NCBI GenBank assembly: GCA_021791345.1 | Contig: JAJYWT010000083.1 | Coordinates: 1-7,599 of the forward strand | Direction: 5' to 3' | DNA length: 7,599 nucleotides | From: a bacterium | GTDB lineage: Bacteria; Chloroflexota; Dormibacteria; UBA8260; Bog-877 | Shown here: positions 5,106 to 7,599 of the stretch, in pieces | Layout of the letters: the number at the start of each line of letters is the position of its first letter | Numbering within the stretch: position 1 is the stretch's first letter | Made by a program: the position numbers and the translations under genes | Notes under the pieces: model-generated | Told to the model about the DNA's origin: nothing | The model's database searches: none | The model's input: the letters and a program-made list of their open reading frames with translations, nothing else

Positions 5106-5852
5106 GTGGCCCGCCCAGGAAGGCCTGATCGAGCGGTCGCGGTAGTTACTGGGGCCTCGGGTGGGATCGGCCGGGCCATCGCCCACCAGCTCGACCGGGA
5201 GGGCTTCCAGATCGCGGGCGTCGATCTGGACGCCGCGGCGCTGGAGCGCGCGCTGGACGGCATCCCTGGGGCCGTTCCACTGCGCTGTGATGTGAGCCGA
5301 GGAGACGAGGTGGCCAGGCTGCGGGAGGAGGTGCGAGATCGGCTCGGCAGCTGCTGGCTACTTGTGAACGCCGCTGGCGTGTTCTTCACCCACCGGATCC
5401 CAGATCTGGCGGAGGCCGACTGGGACCGGACTTTGGACGTCAATCTGAAGGGTCCCTTCCTCACCTGCCGCGAGTTCATTCCCGACATGGCGAGGATGGG
5501 CTCCGGCTGCATCGTCAACATCGCCTCCACAGCGGCGCTGCGCGGCGGGCATGAGCGGGCTGCCTACTGCGCCTCCAAGGCGGGCCTCGTGATGCTGACC
5601 CGGTCCCTGGCCCTCGACCACGGGAAGGAGGGGATCCGGGTCAACTGCGTCTGCCCCGGCCTGATCGACACCCCGATGGCCGACTGGATCACCAGCCGCC
5701 CCGATGCGCTCGAGACATGGCGGCGAGGGGTCCCGGCACAGCGTATCGGCACGCCCGAGGATATCGCCGGGGCCGTCGCCTACCTCGCGTCGCCGGCCGC
5801 CGACTACGTCCACGGTGCCACCCTCCTGGTGGACGGCGGGGTCAGCGCCTGA
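5106..5852 (+). CDS. Short-chain dehydrogenase/reductase (classical SDR)
   Basis: This 248-residue cytoplasmic oxidoreductase interconverts an alcohol and a carbonyl with a nicotinamide cofactor. The Rossmann motif TGASGGIG lies at residues 15-22, NAAG at 88-91, and the catalytic tetrad is Asn113, Ser141, Tyr154 and Lys158 (YCASK). The end is the usual LLVDGG tail. Asp40, at the tip of the second strand (GVDLD), favours NAD(H) over NADP(H). The overall style is FabG/3-oxoacyl-reductase-like, but that does not fix the substrate. The start is GTG 5106, with only a distant AGGAG (5089-5093), so initiation may be weak or coupled to upstream translation. It lies 122 bases after the lipoprotein gene and 25 bases before the amidohydrolase gene, which suggests one operon. 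Confidence 0.93.
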   Translation: MARPGRPDRAVAVVTGASGGIGRAIAHQLDREGFQIAGVDLDAAALERALDGIPGAVPLRCDVSRGDEVARLREEVRDRLGSCWLLVNAAGVFFTHRIPDLAEADWDRTLDVNLKGPFLTCREFIPDMARMGSGCIVNIASTAALRGGHERAAYCASKAGLVMLTRSLALDHGKEGIRVNCVCPGLIDTPMADWITSRPDALETWRRGVPAQRIGTPEDIAGAVAYLASPAADYVHGATLLVDGGVSA

Positions 5853-5877
5853 AGGCCGACATGGGTGCAGCCTGCCG

Positions 5878-7101
5878 ATGGTAGCTGGTGCTCCCGCGGC
5901 TCGGTCGGGGGGAGGGCGCGGACCGCTGGCCATCCGAGCCACCCGGGTGCTTGACGTGGTCCAGGGGGTGTGGCTCTCCAAGGCGGTGGTGGTGGTCGAG
6001 GGTGGCCTGATCTCCGAGGTCGTCCCCTCCCCGCCCGAAGGGGCCGACCTTCTGGACCTAGGGGATCGCAGCCTTTTGCCCGGGCTGATCGACACCCACA
6101 CTCACATCTTCCTGCAGGGCAACCGCACGTCCGCGGAGTACGCCTACCAGATCCTGGAGGAGGAGCCGGCCCACCGGGTCGCACGCGCGGTGAGGTCTCT
6201 TGGGACCGCCCTCCGCCACGGGTTCACCTGCCTGCGCGACCTCGGCACGGAGGGAGCCGGTTTCGGTGACGTTGCCCTTCGACAGGCGGTCTCCGAGGGG
6301 GTGCTCACCGGCCCAGAGCTCCTGGCCGCTGGCCCGGCCATCGGTGCCAGGTACTCCTATCCCATCGCCGGCTACCGCTCCGACTGGAGCTTCCCAGTTG
6401 GCGTCGCAGAGTGCGATGGGGTGGAAGGCTGTCGTCGCGAGGTCAGGCGGCAGGTCGCCCGGGGGGTGGACTGGGTCAAGGTGTACGCCTCGGCCGGGCC
6501 GAAGTCGGAGCTGAACCAGGACGGGTACATGGACGGCCCTCCTCCCTGGACGGCGGCGGAGCTGTCAGCCATCGTGGACGAGGCCCACGCCAGGGGGGTG
6601 CCGGTGGCCGCTCACGCCATGACCGTGTCGGGCACGGACATGGCGGTGGCGGCCGGGGTGGATTCCATTGAGCATGGTTCCGCCATCACGCCGGGGACCG
6701 CGGAGATGATGGCGCGACGGGGAATACCCCTCATCCCCACCCTTCTCGCCCTTCGCGAGGCGCCCCGGATCTCCTTCGCGAACTGTCTCGCCGCCGGGGT
6801 GGAGGTGGTGTTCGGTACGGACGTGGGCGCCTTCCGCTGGGAGGACGTCAATCAAGCGGCAGAGTTCCGCCGCATGGTGGAGATGGGGATGAGCCCTCTT
6901 CAGACCATCCGCTCCGCCACGCTCAACGCGGCAGCGCTCTTGCGGCGGCAGCGCGAGCTGGGAGAGATCTCACCCGGGCACCGCGCCGACCTGGTCGCCT
7001 GTTCGGGCGATCCCCTGCAGGATGTTGGCACCCTGGAGGCGGTTGACTTCGTGATGAAGTCGGGCACCGTGATTCACCAGGCGGGCCGCCGGCCGAGCTG
7101 A
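5878..7101 (+). CDS. Metal-dependent amidohydrolase, imidazolonepropionase/Xaa-Pro dipeptidase-like (COG1228 type)
   Basis: This 407-residue enzyme is of the amidohydrolase superfamily, which uses one or two divalent metals in a TIM barrel to hydrolyse C-N bonds. Ligands can be placed: His74 and His76 (DTHTHIF), Lys201, probably carboxylated (DWVKVYASAG), His246 (VAAHAMT), His266 (SIEHGS) and Asp315 (FGTDVG). A beta-sandwich surrounds the barrel (N-terminal 'LAIRATRVLDV', C-terminal 'GEISPGHRADLV'). This layout fits COG1228 enzymes, which include imidazolonepropionases and Zn dipeptidases. No signal peptide is seen, so it acts in the cytoplasm. ATG 5878 is the first usable in-frame start after the SDR stop; no Shine-Dalgarno is visible. 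A longer frame back to 5704 only overlaps the SDR gene. With an Opp/Dpp-type binding protein nearby, a peptide or acyl-amino-acid substrate is plausible but unproven. Confidence 0.9.
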   Translation: MVAGAPAARSGGGRGPLAIRATRVLDVVQGVWLSKAVVVVEGGLISEVVPSPPEGADLLDLGDRSLLPGLIDTHTHIFLQGNRTSAEYAYQILEEEPAHRVARAVRSLGTALRHGFTCLRDLGTEGAGFGDVALRQAVSEGVLTGPELLAAGPAIGARYSYPIAGYRSDWSFPVGVAECDGVEGCRREVRRQVARGVDWVKVYASAGPKSELNQDGYMDGPPPWTAAELSAIVDEAHARGVPVAAHAMTVSGTDMAVAAGVDSIEHGSAITPGTAEMMARRGIPLIPTLLALREAPRISFANCLAAGVEVVFGTDVGAFRWEDVNQAAEFRRMVEMGMSPLQTIRSATLNAAALLRRQRELGEISPGHRADLVACSGDPLQDVGTLEAVDFVMKSGTVIHQAGRRPS

Positions 7102-7179
7102 GCGCGAGGACCCCGCGTCGGCCCGGCGTCCAGCGAGCAGCTCCCCGGCGAGGTGGACCCCAGCCGGATTCGTTCGCTC

Positions 7180-7316
7180 CCGATTTGGCATCTGGTTGCG
7201 ATCGAGAAGGAGCAGGCTCTTCACTGTTTCCAGAAGCACGACCGAGGTGCCCTTGGCCAGCCCTGAGCACTCCCGTACCTCGGTGGGAGCGACCAGCCGG
7301 CCGCGCGCTCGACCAT
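7180..7316 (-). pseudogene. Frameshifted relic of an AbrB/MazE-type (SpoVT-AbrB) antitoxin
   Basis: On the minus strand, ATG 7316 starts VKMVERAAG in one frame (counting the two preceding codons). From about 7299 another frame gives GRLVAPTEVRE followed by CSGLAKGTSVVLLET. Joined, this matches the swapped-hairpin AbrB pattern 'aGRLvxPkexREalGLxxGtxVel'. The two parts are offset by a frameshift near 7299 that two missing bases (or one extra) would explain. No toxin gene follows, because the next minus-strand sequence lies antisense to the amidohydrolase. It is therefore read as a decayed VapB/MazE-type antitoxin. Chance similarity over about 40 residues remains possible. Confidence 0.4.
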
Positions 7317-7336
7317 CTTCACATCGTGTATCCCGT

Positions 7337-7363
7337 CCAAGGGGCGTTCAGACCTCCCCTTGG
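7337..7363. terminator. 8-bp inverted repeat, candidate terminator downstream of the amidohydrolase gene
   Basis: CCAAGGGG (7337-7344) and CCCCTTGG (7356-7363) pair perfectly around an 11-base loop. It is some 235 bases past the amidohydrolase stop, far for a terminator of that gene. Only a short TTGAA follows on the plus strand. An operator is an alternative. Confidence 0.25.
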
Positions 7364-7500
7364 CCTTGAATGGGAGGCCGGGAGAGGCGGCTTCATCCGA
7401 GTGACCGCCGGCCCGATGTTGGTTCGCCTCCGCGCCTCCAGCGGGCCGGGTGGGCCAACCCGAGACCAGCTTCGTCACCCTGGCAGCGGGCGCCCGGGCG

Positions 7501-7506
7501 TAAAAT
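7501..7506 (+). promoter_or_regulatory. -10 box of the Rrf2-family regulator gene
   Basis: TAAAAT (7501-7506) is followed six bases later by the in-frame GTG at 7513, which would be at or near the transcription start, giving a leaderless mRNA. No -35 consensus is visible at the proper distance. The GC palindromes 7488-7500 directly upstream could be a regulator site. Confidence 0.45.
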
Positions 7507-7512
7507 GGTGAC

Positions 7513-7599
7513 GTGGCAGTCGGATTTAACTCCCAGACCCCGGTGGCGATGCGGATCTCATCTCGGGCCCACTACGGCCTGCGGATGATGACCGAGCTG
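7513..7599 (+). CDS. Rrf2-family transcriptional regulator, N-terminal fragment
   Basis: The final 29 codons include MRISSRAHYGLRMMTEL (from ATG 7549), matching the characteristic Rrf2 N-terminus ('MrIstkgrYglramleLA') that opens the winged helix of IscR, CymR, NsrR and RsrR-type regulators. The gene runs off the window, so the cysteines that would show an Fe-S cluster sensor are not visible. GTG 7513 is preferred as the start because it follows a -10 box with leaderless spacing. It adds 12 residues before the family core; GTG 7543 and ATG 7549 are alternatives. Rrf2 regulators often control Fe-S or cysteine metabolism genes, which is notable given the cysteine desulfurase at the other end of the window, about 7.2 kb away. 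Confidence 0.8.
   Translation, partial: MAVGFNSQTPVAMRISSRAHYGLRMMTEL

Larger units (their letters stand above)
7102..7512. other. Gene-free region between the amidohydrolase and the Rrf2-type regulator
   Basis: No intact plus-strand gene lies here. The minus strand keeps an AbrB-like relic (about 7180-7316). An inverted repeat, CCAAGGGG/CCCCTTGG (7337-7344 with 7356-7363, 11-base loop), may be the cluster's terminator or a site of its own. The overlapping palindromes GGGCGCCC (7488-7495) and CGCCCGGGCG (7491-7500) sit directly upstream of the -10 box of the next gene. I see no tRNA or insertion-sequence end. Confidence 0.55.

Noticed and set aside
5704..5877. Upstream extension of the amidohydrolase frame to ATG 5704
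   Set aside because: The added 58 residues overlap the SDR gene out of frame, are Arg/Pro/Ser-rich and lie before the family's first beta strand.
4976..6101. Two long minus-strand frames (184 and 247 codons) over the SDR and the start of the amidohydrolase
   Set aside because: Both are antisense to residues forming the SDR catalytic core; no recognisable motifs or ribosome binding sites.
1..7599. CRISPR array, insertion sequence or prophage genes
   Set aside because: No regularly spaced direct repeats, transposase, integrase or phage structural motifs were seen on either strand.

Overview
The window is GC-rich DNA (by eye about two-thirds G+C). It has frequent GTG starts and several TAnnnT -10 boxes placed 6-8 bases before a start codon, the usual layout for leaderless transcripts. 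Together with the gene families, this points to an actinomycete or a close high-GC relative. The species cannot be read from the sequence.

Layout. Positions 1-302 (+) hold the 3' end of a NifS/IscS-type cysteine desulfurase with its active-site cysteine. Positions 303-584 have no gene but contain several strong inverted repeats, two of which interleave like an H-type pseudoknot. Positions 585-1233 (-) carry a toxin-antitoxin pair: a Phd/YefM-type antitoxin followed by a PIN-domain (VapC-like) toxin. The divergent region 1234-1349 contains a perfect 19+19 bp palindrome. Positions 1350-1931 (+) encode an unrecognised protein with a four-cysteine zinc-ribbon pattern. Positions 1978-2742 (-) are a two-gene unit: an ArsR-like winged-helix regulator, with a perfect 14-bp palindrome at its own promoter, and a 63-residue glycine-rich membrane protein.

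Positions 3040-7101 (+) form the metabolic core. They hold a family-5 (Dpp/Opp-type) substrate-binding lipoprotein, a classical short-chain dehydrogenase and a COG1228-type metal-dependent amidohydrolase/dipeptidase, collinear but with no transporter permease or ATPase genes. The likely logic is capture of a peptide- or amide-like compound outside the cell, uptake through a transporter encoded elsewhere, then hydrolysis and oxidation or reduction inside. The substrate is not evident. Positions 7102-7512 contain no intact gene, but the minus strand keeps a frameshifted relic resembling an AbrB/MazE-type antitoxin. The window ends inside the start of an Rrf2-family regulator (7513 onward, +).

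No rRNA, tRNA, CRISPR array, transposase or origin was seen. The items most worth a second look are the interleaved repeats at 352-422, the palindrome at 1289-1328, the orphan lipoprotein-SDR-amidohydrolase cluster, the self-regulated ArsR/membrane-protein pair and the AbrB-like relic.
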